Assembly: GCA_934351255.1 (NCBI GenBank)
Contig: CAKRJH010000008.1
Location: 53,093 to 117,092, forward strand
Direction: 5' to 3'
DNA length: 64,000 nucleotides
Origin: an uncultured Lachnospiraceae bacterium
GTDB taxonomy: Bacteria > Bacillota > Clostridia > Lachnospirales > Lachnospiraceae
The notes under the pieces are model-generated. The model searched no databases and was not told the origin of the DNA. It saw only the letters and a list, made by a program, of their open reading frames with translations. The stretch's first letter is position 1. Every line of letters begins with the position of its first letter. A program made the translations under genes and the position numbers. This document shows, in pieces, positions 1 through 8,737 of the stretch.

Positions 1-521
1 ACGGCACTCCGTACATCCTGTTCCTTCTGGTGTCTGGTGGTATTTTCCTCGCAGACAGCCCGCTGCATGGCCAGTCCGATCACAATCGTGGCATTCTCGG
101 TCAGAATGATGTCGTCCAGAGAAAAGGCTCCGCCCTGCCGATACACCAGAAGTGTGCCAAGGCGGCTTCCGGACATAATAACAGGAACCGCCATCGCCTC
201 AAAGCGCATAGCGGTCTCCTCGTCAAATCCCAAAGTCTGCAGATTGACATTTTCTTTGGTGGACAGGATGCCAAGCAGGCGGTCCTGCAATGCCTCAGAA
301 AGGTACTGGCCATGCTCGATCTGATCCAGCGTGGCAATTCCTGCCTGCCCATGATAGGAATGGCTACCGAGCAGTTTCCCTTTCTTGCTGACCAGCACCA
401 CATGGACATGCATCGCCTGGGACAGAACCTGACAAAACTCCTCAAAATCAATTTTGTCGGATCCCTGTCCGGTCAGAAGCCGGTTGATCTGTCTCGTTTT
501 ATCTAATAATTCCAGACTCAT
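1..521 (-). CDS. codY: GTP-sensing global repressor CodY (5' part, cut by window edge)
   Basis: CodY represses nutrient-acquisition and branched-chain amino-acid genes when GTP and Ile/Leu/Val are high. About 173 codons are visible. The N-terminus reads MSLELLDKTRQINRLL, typical of CodY, and continues through the ligand-binding GAF domain to LTENATIVIGL at the start of the linker helix. The C-terminal winged helix-turn-helix lies outside the window. The ATG overlaps the TGA of topA as ATGA, so the two are translationally coupled. The ilv and leu genes at 33-41 kb are classical CodY targets, although I see no convincing CodY box in front of leuB. Confidence 0.9.
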   Translation of the reverse strand, partial: MSLELLDKTRQINRLLTGQGSDKIDFEEFCQVLSQAMHVHVVLVSKKGKLLGSHSYHGQAGIATLDQIEHGQYLSEALQDRLLGILSTKENVNLQTLGFDEETAMRFEAMAVPVIMSGSRLGTLLVYRQGGAFSLDDIILTENATIVIGLAMQRAVCEENTTRHQKEQDVRSA

Positions 522-2602
522 ACTGTTGTGCTCTTGCTTTCTTCCTTTGCCTGAACATATCCGCACTGTTCATCCATGCAGACCAGTTTCTTTCCTTTTT
601 CGACCATTGGACCGCCACATTTTGGACACTTGACGGACGATGGTTTCTGCCATGACATAAAGTCGCAGTCCGGATAATTGAAACATCCGAAATATCGTCT
701 TCCCTTTTTGGTCATCTTGATCACGATATCGCCGCCGCACTTCGGACAGGCTACGCCGATCTTTTCAAAATACGGCTTGGTGTTTCGGCACTCCGGGAAT
801 CCCGGACAGGCCAGGAATTTGCCGTGAGGACCGTATTTCACGACCATATTGCGGCCACATTCCTCACAGATAACATCCGTCACTTCATCCTGGATCGTGA
901 TCTCTTCCAGCTCTTTTTCCGCTTTGGTGACCGCTTCATGCAGATCCGGATAGAAATTGCGGATCACAGTCTTCCACTGTACACTGCCTTCCTCCACGCG
1001 GTCCAGAAGCCCCTCCAGTGCCGCAGTGAAATTCACATCGACAATGCTTGCAAAAGACTTCTTCATAATGGAATTGACTGCCTCGCCAAGCTCGGTAGAA
1101 TACAGGTTCTTCTGCTCTTTGGCTACATAATGTCTGCTGATGATCGTAGAGATCGTCGGAGCATAGGTACTTGGACGTCCGATCCCCAGTTCCTCCAGTG
1201 TCTTGACAAGGGATGCCTCCGTAAAATGTGCGGGTGGCTGTGTAAAATGCTGCTTTTTCTGGTAATCCAGTCCCTGTGCCTCCATGCCCTTCTCAATCGA
1301 CTGGGAGAATGTCTTCTTGTCAACCTTGTCCTCCTCGGTCTGATATACTTCCAGGTAACCGGAGAAGAGCACCTTGGACGCGGACGTCGTAAAGCGGTAT
1401 TTCTCACTGTCAATCTTGATCGATGTTGTCTCAAATCTGGCCGGAGCCATCTGGCTCGCCATAAACCGCTTCCAGACAAGCTGATACAAACGGAACTGGT
1501 CTCTGCTCAGGGAATCCTTGACTACCGTCGGTGTCAGATCCACATAGGTAGGACGGATCGCCTCATGCGCATCCTGGATTTTTTTGTCGGATTTTTTCTG
1601 GTCACCGGCCTGTGCCAGATATTGTTCTCCATACTGTTCCCGGATAAAGGAAGCTGCCATGGTCTTTGCCTCATCGGAAATACGTGTGGAATCCGTTCTC
1701 AGATACGTGATCAGACCGATCGTTCCATGTCCTTTGACGGCAACACCCTCGTACAGACTCTGCGCCAGACGCATGGTCTTCTGGGTAGAAAAATTCAACG
1801 TTTTTGCGGCTTCCTGCTGCAGGGTACTTGTCGTAAATGGAAGTGGATTTTTCTTAGTTCTCTCAGATTTCTTAACATCACTGACTGAAAAATGGGATTT
1901 TTTCAGTTCGTCAATGATCCCATCAACCTGTGATTCCTGGTCCAGTGCCATCTTCTGGTCGAGAAGTCCATAGAACTCTGCGTCCAGTGGCTTTTTGAGT
2001 CCCGGAAGTCCAAAGGATACCCCCAGTGACCAGTATTCCTTGGAGATAAAGTCATTGATCTCTTTTTCCCGATCACAGATAATACGCAGTGCCACAGACT
2101 GTACACGGCCCGCACTGAGTTTTCCCTTTACTTTGGCCCAGAGCACCGGACTGATCTGATAACCCACCATACGGTCAAGCACACGTCTTGCCTGCTGGGC
2201 ATCCACCAGATTCATATCGATATCCCTGGCCTGTTTGATCGAAGCCTTGACGGCATTCTTGGTAATCTCATTGAAAGTGATACGGCTGGTTTTTTTGTCG
2301 GCTAATTTTAAGGCATAATACAGATGCCAGGAAATTGCCTCTCCCTCGCGGTCCGGGTCAGTTGCAAGATATACCCGGTCGGCTTTTTTGACTTCTTTAC
2401 GCAGTTTTGCCAGCAGTTCTCCCTTTCCCCTGATCGTGATATATTTGGGTTCAAAATCATGTTCAATATCTATGCCGAGTGTACTCTTGGGCAGATCTCT
2501 GACATGACCATTGGATGCTACTACTTCATAGGAGCTTCCCAAAAATTTCTTAATCGTCGCCGCCTTGGACGGGGACTCTACAATCACTAAATTCTTAGCC
2601 AT
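518..2602 (-). CDS. topA: DNA topoisomerase I
   Basis: Type IA topoisomerase that relaxes negative supercoils through a 5'-phosphotyrosine intermediate. The protein is 694 residues from MAKNLVIVESPSKAATI. That start has AAAGGAAG upstream, while an in-frame ATG 57 bases earlier has no ribosome site. The TOPRIM domain is at the N-terminus, and the active-site region reads TYLRTDSTRIS with the catalytic Tyr in YLRT. Three C-terminal zinc ribbons are visible: CEECGRNM...CPGFPEC, CPKCGGDI...CFNYPDC and CPKCGGPM...CMDEQC. It sits between dprA (56 bases) and codY (4-base overlap), a common Firmicutes order. Length and motifs are ordinary. Confidence 0.97.
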   Translation of the reverse strand: MAKNLVIVESPSKAATIKKFLGSSYEVVASNGHVRDLPKSTLGIDIEHDFEPKYITIRGKGELLAKLRKEVKKADRVYLATDPDREGEAISWHLYYALKLADKKTSRITFNEITKNAVKASIKQARDIDMNLVDAQQARRVLDRMVGYQISPVLWAKVKGKLSAGRVQSVALRIICDREKEINDFISKEYWSLGVSFGLPGLKKPLDAEFYGLLDQKMALDQESQVDGIIDELKKSHFSVSDVKKSERTKKNPLPFTTSTLQQEAAKTLNFSTQKTMRLAQSLYEGVAVKGHGTIGLITYLRTDSTRISDEAKTMAASFIREQYGEQYLAQAGDQKKSDKKIQDAHEAIRPTYVDLTPTVVKDSLSRDQFRLYQLVWKRFMASQMAPARFETTSIKIDSEKYRFTTSASKVLFSGYLEVYQTEEDKVDKKTFSQSIEKGMEAQGLDYQKKQHFTQPPAHFTEASLVKTLEELGIGRPSTYAPTISTIISRHYVAKEQKNLYSTELGEAVNSIMKKSFASIVDVNFTAALEGLLDRVEEGSVQWKTVIRNFYPDLHEAVTKAEKELEEITIQDEVTDVICEECGRNMVVKYGPHGKFLACPGFPECRNTKPYFEKIGVACPKCGGDIVIKMTKKGRRYFGCFNYPDCDFMSWQKPSSVKCPKCGGPMVEKGKKLVCMDEQCGYVQAKEESKSTTV

Positions 2603-2658
2603 AGCGCACTTCCTTTCAAAAAAGGCCTTTTTCAGCCTAAATCGTATGTAAGGATACA

Positions 2659-3789
2659 CTATTTTTTCTGGTTTGTAAAGAATAACTCCGATTCCACGGT
2701 ATAGTAATGGTTTCCTTCTTCCCGCACAATACCTCTGCCAAGCAGTCCATGGATCACCTGCAGCACCTGCGGAACCGACATCTGAAGTGCCTCACAGATC
2801 TGGGAAATATGTACCGGAGACAATCCGAGCAGTTCATAAATTCTGGCCTCCTCCCCAGTCAGGTTCTTCACTATACGATCCTTGGTACTGCTGATATCCT
2901 CATCCACAAAAATCCCCATTCCGTCAAGGATATCCCGAATTTCGGTCACAGGAACTGCACCCTCTTTGAGCAGACGATTGCTCGCCTCAAATCCCGGATC
3001 CCAGACATTCCCCGGAACCACAAAGATATCTTTTCCCTCTTCAAGAGCATGGGAAACCGTGATCAGCGATCCACTGTTTTCTCTAGCTCCAATAACGAGG
3101 ATCCCCTGGGATAATCCACTGATCAGACGGTTCCGCATCGGAAAATTGGCCGCCACCGGCCGGACTCCCGGTGCAAATTCTGAGATAACGCCACCCTGTT
3201 GCTGCATCAGCATATATGGTTCCATATTTTCCTCGGGATAACACTGGTCGATCCCACAACCGAGGATTCCATAGGTGACTCCTCCCGGAATAGAGAGCAC
3301 TCCCTGCTGCGCTGCCACATCAATGCCTCTGGCCAGCCCGCTTACAACACCAATGCCATGTTCTGCCAGTTCGCGACCTATCTTGGCAGCAAAACTCCTG
3401 GCTGCGTAAGAAGTCGTCCTTCCACCCACGACAGCGAGACAGGGTCTGCCCGGATCCGGAAGATTGCCCTTGGCAAACAGGGAATATGGTGGATTGGCAA
3501 TGTAGCGAAGAGACTCAGGATATTCGGAAGATCCACTTGTGATGAGCCGGATATTCTGACGTTTCATCAGTTCCAGATCCTTGTCAATCTTATGGAATGC
3601 CTGTGCACTCCGGGATCGTTCCAGGGAGGTAAGCTGTCTCCCGGTCAACAACCTGTCCTCAGCCAATTCCGCAACAGGTGCTCTATAAATCTGCTCCGGT
3701 GTTCCGTATCTATTCAGCAGTTTTTGGATCGTCGCACTGCCCACGTAGGGAATCTGCGATAACCAGTACTCATAATATGCTACCGGCAT
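2659..3789 (-). CDS. dprA: DNA-processing protein DprA/Smf
   Basis: DprA loads RecA on incoming single-stranded DNA during natural transformation and is widespread even in non-competent Firmicutes. The 376-residue protein has an N-terminal HhH/SAM-like region (residues about 1-70). A Rossmann core follows with AVVGGRTTSYAAR, SGLARGIDVAAQQG and the GILGCGIDQCYPEEN stretch. A C-terminal winged-helix DML1-like domain (about 310-370) contains the SPVHISQICEALQMSV segment. Its start overlaps the end of the ComM-family gene by 10 bases, so the two are co-translated. Both are competence-associated, but no com uptake genes are in this window. Confidence 0.96.
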   Translation of the reverse strand: MPVAYYEYWLSQIPYVGSATIQKLLNRYGTPEQIYRAPVAELAEDRLLTGRQLTSLERSRSAQAFHKIDKDLELMKRQNIRLITSGSSEYPESLRYIANPPYSLFAKGNLPDPGRPCLAVVGGRTTSYAARSFAAKIGRELAEHGIGVVSGLARGIDVAAQQGVLSIPGGVTYGILGCGIDQCYPEENMEPYMLMQQQGGVISEFAPGVRPVAANFPMRNRLISGLSQGILVIGARENSGSLITVSHALEEGKDIFVVPGNVWDPGFEASNRLLKEGAVPVTEIRDILDGMGIFVDEDISSTKDRIVKNLTGEEARIYELLGLSPVHISQICEALQMSVPQVLQVIHGLLGRGIVREEGNHYYTVESELFFTNQKK

Positions 3790-5354
3790 GTAAGCTCACC
3801 TCCCCAGTATTTATGATCTGCTGACCGATAATATACCGCCTCGATCAGATGGTGTTCTTCAATGCGTTCGCTGTCTTCCATGTCGGCAATCGTCCTTGCC
3901 ACACGCAGGATCTTATGATACGCCCTGGCACTGAACTGCATCTTTTCATAGATCTTTCGATATGCTTTCCAGGCCTGGTCAGTCAGCACACAGAAGCGTT
4001 CGATCTCTTTTGCGGGAAGATCCGCATTATAATAGAAGTTTTCCTTCTGATATCTCTTTTTTTGTAGAGTCTGAACCCGTTTCACCCTCGCTCTCACGGT
4101 GGCAGAATCTTCCTGCGGCTTCGCGCGACCGCTGTGGGACAGCTCCTCGAATCCGATCATCACCGTCTCCGCACACAAATCCATCCGGTCGACCAGCGGT
4201 TTGCTCACCCGGGACAGATATGCCCGGATCTGTGGGCTGGTGCACCGACATCTGGTCCGGTCCGGGAAGTAACCGCAGGGGCAGGGATTCATCGCCCCCA
4301 TCAACAGGACATCTGCCGGAAAACGATAGCTTCCCTGAACCCGGTTGACCGGCACAAAATGATCCTCAAGCGGCTGGCGCAGAGCCTCCACCGTCCCCCG
4401 GCTAAATTCCGGCAGTTCATCTAAAAACAGGACTCCCCCGGAAGCAAGACTAAGCTCTCCCGGCATCGGGATGCGTCCTCCTCCCACCAATGCTGCGGGC
4501 GTAATAGTATGATGCGGCGCACGAAACGGCCGGACATCCATGACCGGCTGACGATCACCGAGAAGTCCCGCCACACTGTACACCTTGGAGATCTCCATCT
4601 TTTCCTGAAAATCCGGCTCCGGCATGATTCCGGGAATACTCTTGGCCAGCATGCTTTTCCCGGAACCGGGCGGTCCGATCAGAAGTAGATTGTGCATACC
4701 GCAGACAGCGATCTCAACCGCACGTTTGGCCATGGCCTGTCCCTGGATCAATGCAAGATCTACGGCCGGTTCTTCCTGTCCGCGGGATTGCTGCATTTGA
4801 CCTTCCTTGCTGCACACCTTCCCGGGAAGCGTCCCGGAATCCTCCATCTGCTGCAGCACCGAAGCCACGTCAGTCAGCGTAGATGCTCCCAGCACCCGGA
4901 TACCCTCGATTGTCAGTGCCTCCGCCAGATTCTCTTCCGGCACCACAAAAAAACGGTATCCCTGCGAAAATGCCGTGTACACCATCGGAAGAACTCCTCT
5001 GACCGGACGGATCTGTCCCTGCAGGCTGAGTTCGCCGATAAAAATAATATCTTTTAAATTTTGTTCTGGAATAAAACCACCGGCAGCCAGAAGTGCCACC
5101 GCAATGGCAAGATCGTAACCGGTCCCATCCTTATGGATATCCGCCGGAGATAAATTGATCGTGACCTTTTTGACCGGAAACCGGAAGCCTGAATTCCGCA
5201 GAGCAATGCGCACCCGCTCTCTGGCTTCCCTGGTCTCAACGGACAGGGTCCCTACTAAAGAAAAACCCGGCAGACCATCCGAAAGATCTGCCTCAACCTG
5301 AATGATGCAGCCATCCACACCCTGAATGGCTGCACCCATAGATTTACTAACCAT
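3780..5354 (-). CDS. comM: YifB/ComM-family Mg-chelatase-like AAA+ ATPase
   Basis: ComM is a branch-migration helicase that aids integration of transforming DNA. The Firmicutes homologues are less studied. The 524-residue protein starts at MVSKSMGAAIQGVDG, chosen because AAAGGAGC lies just before it; a start 18 bases further up lacks this. It has an N-terminal Lon/ChlI-like domain, then an AAA+ module with Walker A GPPGSGKSM, Walker B LFLDELPEF and the cysteine cluster CPCGYFPDRTRCRC typical of the family. The C-terminal Mg-chelatase helical domain is complete. It lies 75 bases downstream of nrdR and overlaps dprA. Confidence 0.93.
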   Translation of the reverse strand: MVSKSMGAAIQGVDGCIIQVEADLSDGLPGFSLVGTLSVETREARERVRIALRNSGFRFPVKKVTINLSPADIHKDGTGYDLAIAVALLAAGGFIPEQNLKDIIFIGELSLQGQIRPVRGVLPMVYTAFSQGYRFFVVPEENLAEALTIEGIRVLGASTLTDVASVLQQMEDSGTLPGKVCSKEGQMQQSRGQEEPAVDLALIQGQAMAKRAVEIAVCGMHNLLLIGPPGSGKSMLAKSIPGIMPEPDFQEKMEISKVYSVAGLLGDRQPVMDVRPFRAPHHTITPAALVGGGRIPMPGELSLASGGVLFLDELPEFSRGTVEALRQPLEDHFVPVNRVQGSYRFPADVLLMGAMNPCPCGYFPDRTRCRCTSPQIRAYLSRVSKPLVDRMDLCAETVMIGFEELSHSGRAKPQEDSATVRARVKRVQTLQKKRYQKENFYYNADLPAKEIERFCVLTDQAWKAYRKIYEKMQFSARAYHKILRVARTIADMEDSERIEEHHLIEAVYYRSADHKYWGGELTCR

Positions 5355-5429
5355 ATGTGCTCCTTTCGTCATGCGTTCATGTCGCAGTACGAAAGCAGCT
5401 TCCCCAATAAAAATATAGCACAGACGGCT

Positions 5430-5882
5430 TTATTTATCCAGTATTTTCTTGATCTCATCCATAAAGGTATTGACATCCTTAAATTCACGGTAAACGGAGG
5501 CAAAACGGACATATGCCACCGGGTCCAGTTCCTCCAGTCTCCTCATCACCATCTCTCCGATATCCGAACTCGGAATTTCCTTGGCATCCCGCTTCATGAT
5601 CTCTGCTTCCACCTGATCAACCACTTCGTTCATCTGATCGACTGAGATCGGTCTCTTGTGACAGGAACGAAAAACACCCTTTTCAATCTTACTGCGGTCA
5701 TATGTCTCACGGTTCATATCTTTTTTCACAACGACTAACGGAATCGACTCCACCTTTTCATAAGTAGTAAACCGTTTCTGGCATTTATCGCACTGACGTC
5801 TGCGGCGGATGGATGCATTGTCATCTGCCGGTCTGGAATCAATAACGCGTGTATCATCTTCTCCACAAAATGGACATTTCAT
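5430..5882 (-). CDS. nrdR: Transcriptional repressor NrdR
   Basis: NrdR represses ribonucleotide reductase operons in response to dATP and ATP. The 150-residue protein has the N-terminal zinc ribbon with C3, C6, C31 and C34 and the basic SIRRRRQC segment. An ATP-cone domain fills the rest (about 49-140). Length matches the family exactly. AAAGGAGGAGAGGGCCT precedes the ATG. It heads the run nrdR-comM-dprA-topA-codY and has a good sigma-A promoter just upstream. No NrdR-box pair or nrd gene is seen in the window. Confidence 0.97.
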   Translation of the reverse strand: MKCPFCGEDDTRVIDSRPADDNASIRRRRQCDKCQKRFTTYEKVESIPLVVVKKDMNRETYDRSKIEKGVFRSCHKRPISVDQMNEVVDQVEAEIMKRDAKEIPSSDIGEMVMRRLEELDPVAYVRFASVYREFKDVNTFMDEIKKILDK

Positions 5883-5913
5883 AGGCCCTCTCCTCCTTTG
5901 TAACTATACTGTC

Positions 5914-5941
5914 ATTATAATGGATAACCTATAAATTGCAA
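5914..5941 (-). promoter_or_regulatory. Sigma-A promoter of nrdR
   Basis: On the minus strand TTGCAA (5941-5936) and TATAAT (5919-5914) are separated by 16 bases. The -35 box overlaps the last codons of ymxH, so the nrdR-codY run probably has its own start independent of the sporulation genes. Confidence 0.7.
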
Positions 5942-6192
5942 CATTTGTGAAAACATTTTTTTCGGTCAATCTCCACCAGGATCACATCGTCCCCGATACA
6001 GTTTACACAGCAGAACGGAATTTCATACTCATGATCCTGTCCGAGCATTCCAAACACCTTACAGGGGCCGGGCACGATCAGTGCCAGAATCCGACCTGTT
6101 TTCTCCTCGAATACCAGATCACATACCTGCCCAACCCGTTTTCCGTCACATAGATTGATGACTTCTTTCTGGCGCAGCTGGCATAGCCTCAT
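5929..6192 (-). CDS. ymxH: YlmC/YmxH family sporulation-associated PRC-barrel protein
   Basis: A small protein of 87 residues from MRLCQLRQKEVINL. The start is chosen because GGAGGTGCGC immediately precedes that ATG; an upstream in-frame ATG has no ribosome site. The family is a PRC-barrel fold (here GKRVGQVCDLVFEEKTGRI) found near sporulation sigma-factor genes in Firmicutes. Its biochemical role is unknown. It follows sigG by 45 bases and probably shares its transcript. The C-terminus is short and cysteine-bearing (CFHKCCNL). Confidence 0.85.
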   Translation of the reverse strand: MRLCQLRQKEVINLCDGKRVGQVCDLVFEEKTGRILALIVPGPCKVFGMLGQDHEYEIPFCCVNCIGDDVILVEIDRKKCFHKCCNL

Positions 6193-6237
6193 GCGCACCT
6201 CCATTTCTTCCGCAAGATTCCGCATCAGTTGCCGGCG

Positions 6238-7014
6238 TCATTCCAGATCTGAGCGCATGGCCCGCAACGCCCTCTTTTCAAGCCGGCTGACCTGCGCCTG
6301 TGAGATTGAAATTTCCCTGGCTACCTCCATCTGCGTTTTTCCCTGGAAATATCTCATCTGTATAATTCTATGCTCACGGGGACTCAGATTATTCACCGCA
6401 TTTTTCAGAGAAATTTCCTGAATCCACTGTTCTTCCCGGTTCTTTTTGTCGCTGACCTGATCCATAATATAGAGAGTATCCCCTCCTTCCGTATATACCG
6501 GTTCCTGCAACGAGAGAGGACTTTGTACCGCATCCATGGCAAAGACAATATCCTCCACCTTCATATCCAGATGATCTGCCAGTTCCTGAATCGTCGGTTC
6601 CCTGTCCAGCGTCTTACTCAGACCCTCCTTGGCATAGATCACACGGTAGGCAGTGTCCCGGATTGAACGGCTCACGCGGATGCTGTTATTATCCCGGATA
6701 TACCGACGAATTTCGCCAATGATCATGGGCACTGCATAGGTGCTGAACTTGACATCCAGTGACAGGTCAAAATGATCGATGGATTTCATCAGTCCGATGC
6801 ATCCGATCTGAAAAAGATCGTCCATATTTTCACCGGAATTAGAAAAACGCTGCACAATGCTTAACACCAATCTCAGATTCCCGTAAACAAGGGTCTCCCG
6901 TGCCTGTTTATCGCCCCGGTACATTGCCTGAAACAATTCTTTCTTTTCTTTATCGGACAGTAAGGGCAGTTCCGTTGTGTTTACACCACAGATTTCAACT
7001 TTATACAGTGACAT
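6238..7014 (-). CDS. sigG: Late forespore sporulation sigma factor G
   Basis: Sigma-G directs late forespore transcription after engulfment. The 258-residue protein begins MSLYKVEICGVNTTELP, the characteristic SigG N-terminus. Regions 2 (GNLRLVLSIVQRF, DLFQIGCIGLMKS), 3 (EPTIQELADHLDM) and 4 (LSPREHRIIQMRYF, SQAQVSRLEKRAL) are all intact. GGAAAGGGAG lies before the ATG. It is 54 bases downstream of sigE, as in Bacillus and Clostridium. In that arrangement sigG is read both from the spoIIG promoter and from its own forespore promoter. Confidence 0.97.
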   Translation of the reverse strand: MSLYKVEICGVNTTELPLLSDKEKKELFQAMYRGDKQARETLVYGNLRLVLSIVQRFSNSGENMDDLFQIGCIGLMKSIDHFDLSLDVKFSTYAVPMIIGEIRRYIRDNNSIRVSRSIRDTAYRVIYAKEGLSKTLDREPTIQELADHLDMKVEDIVFAMDAVQSPLSLQEPVYTEGGDTLYIMDQVSDKKNREEQWIQEISLKNAVNNLSPREHRIIQMRYFQGKTQMEVAREISISQAQVSRLEKRALRAMRSDLE

Positions 7015-7045
7015 AGGCTACTCCCTTTCCTTCATTTTATAGAGT

Positions 7046-7074
7046 AGCATTCACCATATTTTTCCGGATTATAC
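7046..7074 (-). promoter_or_regulatory. Possible forespore (sigma-F/G) promoter of sigG
   Basis: In the sigE-sigG gap the minus strand has GTATA (7074-7070), 14 bases, then GGTGAATGCT (7055-7046). This resembles the sigma-F/G pattern GYATA...GGNNANANT but only partly. Position and biology fit, since sigG is normally sigma-F-driven, but the match is weak. Confidence 0.35.
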
Positions 7075-7815
7075 CTGGGACATCCGAAGGATTTCTTTTT
7101 TGAGCTGCTTCATGATCCGCTTTTCCAGACGCGAAATATACGACTGGGAGATCCCCAGCATATCGGCCACCTCCTTTTGCGTCTTCTCCTGACCATCGTA
7201 CTGATTTAATCCATAACGCAGTTCAATGATCAGCCGTTCCCGTTGTTTCAGTTTGCGCATCGCAATGCGGAGCAGCTTTTTATCCACTTCATCTTCCAGC
7301 CCCTGCGAGATCACGTTTTCCTCCGTGCCCAGGATATCGGACAATAGCAGTTCATTTCCGTCCCAATCGACATTGAGCGGTTCGTCCAGAGAAACTTCCA
7401 GTTTTCTTTTGCTGGTTCTGCGAAGATACATCAGAATTTCATTTTCGATGCATCGCGAGGCGTAGGTCGCCAGTTTGATGTTTTTTTCCGGATTGAAGGT
7501 ATTGATTGCCTTGATCAGGCCGATCGTCCCAATGGAGATCAGATCCTCCACGCCGACACCGGTATTATCAAACCGCTTGGCTATGTAGACGACCAGCCGC
7601 AGATTGTGCTCAATCAGTCCCTTTCGTACCTGCTCATCCTCCTGTCCTCCCAGTTTTTTGAGCACAATCTCTTCCTCCTCCTTGGAATAGGGTTCCGGCA
7701 GGATTTCCGCACCCCCGATATAATGTATTTCCCCCTTTCTCCAGGGCCAGAATAAACTCTTCAACTCCGGTATGATCCGGAACTGAAAACGATGAAGCAT
7801 ACTGATTTTAATCAT
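7069..7815 (-). CDS. sigE: Mother-cell sporulation sigma factor E (pro-sigma-E)
   Basis: Early mother-cell sigma factor, made as an inactive precursor. The 248-residue protein has a basic amphipathic pro-sequence at residues 1 to about 30, ending near GEIHYIGG, the region cut by SpoIIGA in Bacillus. The core is highly conserved: NLRLVVYIAKRFDNTG, EDLISIGTIGLIKA, LATYASRCIENEILMYLRR and SQSYISRLEKRI. The ATG overlaps the end of spoIIGA by 8 bases and has AAAGGAATGAG upstream, so protease and substrate are co-translated. Confidence 0.97.
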   Translation of the reverse strand: MIKISMLHRFQFRIIPELKSLFWPWRKGEIHYIGGAEILPEPYSKEEEEIVLKKLGGQEDEQVRKGLIEHNLRLVVYIAKRFDNTGVGVEDLISIGTIGLIKAINTFNPEKNIKLATYASRCIENEILMYLRRTSKRKLEVSLDEPLNVDWDGNELLLSDILGTEENVISQGLEDEVDKKLLRIAMRKLKQRERLIIELRYGLNQYDGQEKTQKEVADMLGISQSYISRLEKRIMKQLKKEILRMSQV

Positions 7816-8590
7816 ATTCTCTCATTCCTTTCCTCAAATCGCTGTGAATGACACACTGGACTTCCTTCCCCTGCAGACCATGATCGGACGCCGCCACAAG
7901 TCCATGTCTGGCCACAATCTCATCGCCAAGAAACAGCACGTCAAACCGAAAAACCTTTAACAGACTGTCCCCACTCACTGTCTGGCAGGGAATCAGAAGA
8001 TATTGACGGCCCTGCGTGGCATGCTCCAGCAGATTGGTACTGATCACATGAACCGGCTCCCGGCTGTACGGACTGTACAGGCAGTTTCCTGTATCCCAGA
8101 TAGCTCTTGCGCAGACTTTTTGTGTCCCAAAATAAAAGGTGGCATCCACAATCTTTCCCCGGACATTCTTCTCCCGGAACAGACGTTTTCTCCACCGCCA
8201 TAACACCGCTCCAAGCACCAGAAACCCACATATCACATAGAGCAGCGAGTCTTTGCGATGTAGTGGACCGGCCATAAGGGCACCTCCTGTCAGTATCGTC
8301 CAGAACAGATACATCAGGAAATCCCCGGCAAGCGCATGAAGCCCGCGGTATTCAAAAGCAATTCTAAGCACCAGAACACTCCACAAAGTGGCTCCGGCAA
8401 ACAGGCTGCCGATCCCGGTTCCTCCAAGATACAGCACACTGCAGACCATCCCACCGGCGCACCCTGCAAGGACTGCGGCTGCAAAACGGATCCTGTGTCC
8501 GTGATGTCCCCGGAAATATGCTGTCAGCCAGAGAAGATGCAGATTGCAGACCAACTGGATCAGCAGCAATACGTCCCAGTAGACAACCAA
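7808..8590 (-). CDS. spoIIGA: Sigma-E processing aspartic peptidase SpoIIGA
   Basis: Membrane protease that removes the sigma-E pro-sequence after a signal from the forespore. The 260-residue protein has about five hydrophobic segments in the first 135 residues. A cytoplasmic aspartic-protease half follows, with the IWDTGN motif (catalytic Asp166). The start is TTG with AAGGGG ten bases upstream; a nearby ATG (8601-8599) is out of frame. The gene is slightly shorter than Bacillus SpoIIGA (309). ftsZ, which often precedes spoIIG, is absent here. The upstream region has a Spo0A-type promoter. Confidence 0.95.
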   Translation of the reverse strand: MVVYWDVLLLIQLVCNLHLLWLTAYFRGHHGHRIRFAAAVLAGCAGGMVCSVLYLGGTGIGSLFAGATLWSVLVLRIAFEYRGLHALAGDFLMYLFWTILTGGALMAGPLHRKDSLLYVICGFLVLGAVLWRWRKRLFREKNVRGKIVDATFYFGTQKVCARAIWDTGNCLYSPYSREPVHVISTNLLEHATQGRQYLLIPCQTVSGDSLLKVFRFDVLFLGDEIVARHGLVAASDHGLQGKEVQCVIHSDLRKGMREYD

Positions 8591-8617
8591 TGTTTATCAT
8601 CCCCTTAATCTATGGCT

Positions 8618-8651
8618 ATATTAACCTATTCTCATGAGATTTCCTGTCGAA
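8618..8651 (-). promoter_or_regulatory. spoIIG promoter with Spo0A box at -35
   Basis: On the minus strand a perfect 0A box (TTCGACA, complement of TGTCGAA, at 8651-8645) lies 21 bases from the -10-like TAATAT (8623-8618). The Bacillus spoIIG promoter has the same unusual layout: a sigma-A promoter with over-long spacing (22 bp) and a Spo0A site overlapping -35. The match was read from sequence; activation by Spo0A-P is inferred from that precedent. Confidence 0.7.
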
Positions 8652-8661
8652 AAAAGGCAGT

Positions 8662-8706
8662 AAAAAAAAGAGTTATCTTCCGTCTTTCGACAAAAAATAA
8701 CTCTTT
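8662..8706 (-). terminator. Intrinsic terminator of the envelope operon
   Basis: A 10-bp stem (AAAGAGTTAT at 8706-8697 with ATAACTCTTT at 8676-8667, minus strand) is followed by a run of T (8669-8662). It lies just past the LtaS-like gene. Its loop contains a second Spo0A box. Confidence 0.8.
8686..8692 (-). promoter_or_regulatory. Upstream Spo0A (0A) box
   Basis: Perfect TGTCGAA on the minus strand, within TTTTTGTCGAAAGAC. It is in opposite orientation to the -35 box and about 41 bases upstream of it (centre to centre, near four helical turns). It resembles the distal Spo0A site of Bacillus spoIIG. Confidence 0.6.
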
Positions 8707-8737
8707 AATGAACCGTGCGTTATACAATAATATCCTG

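Noticed and set aside
824..1888. Long plus-strand open frame (354 codons) opposite topA
   Set aside because: It lies entirely antisense to a conserved gene, has no recognisable domain and uses the mirrored codon pattern of topA.
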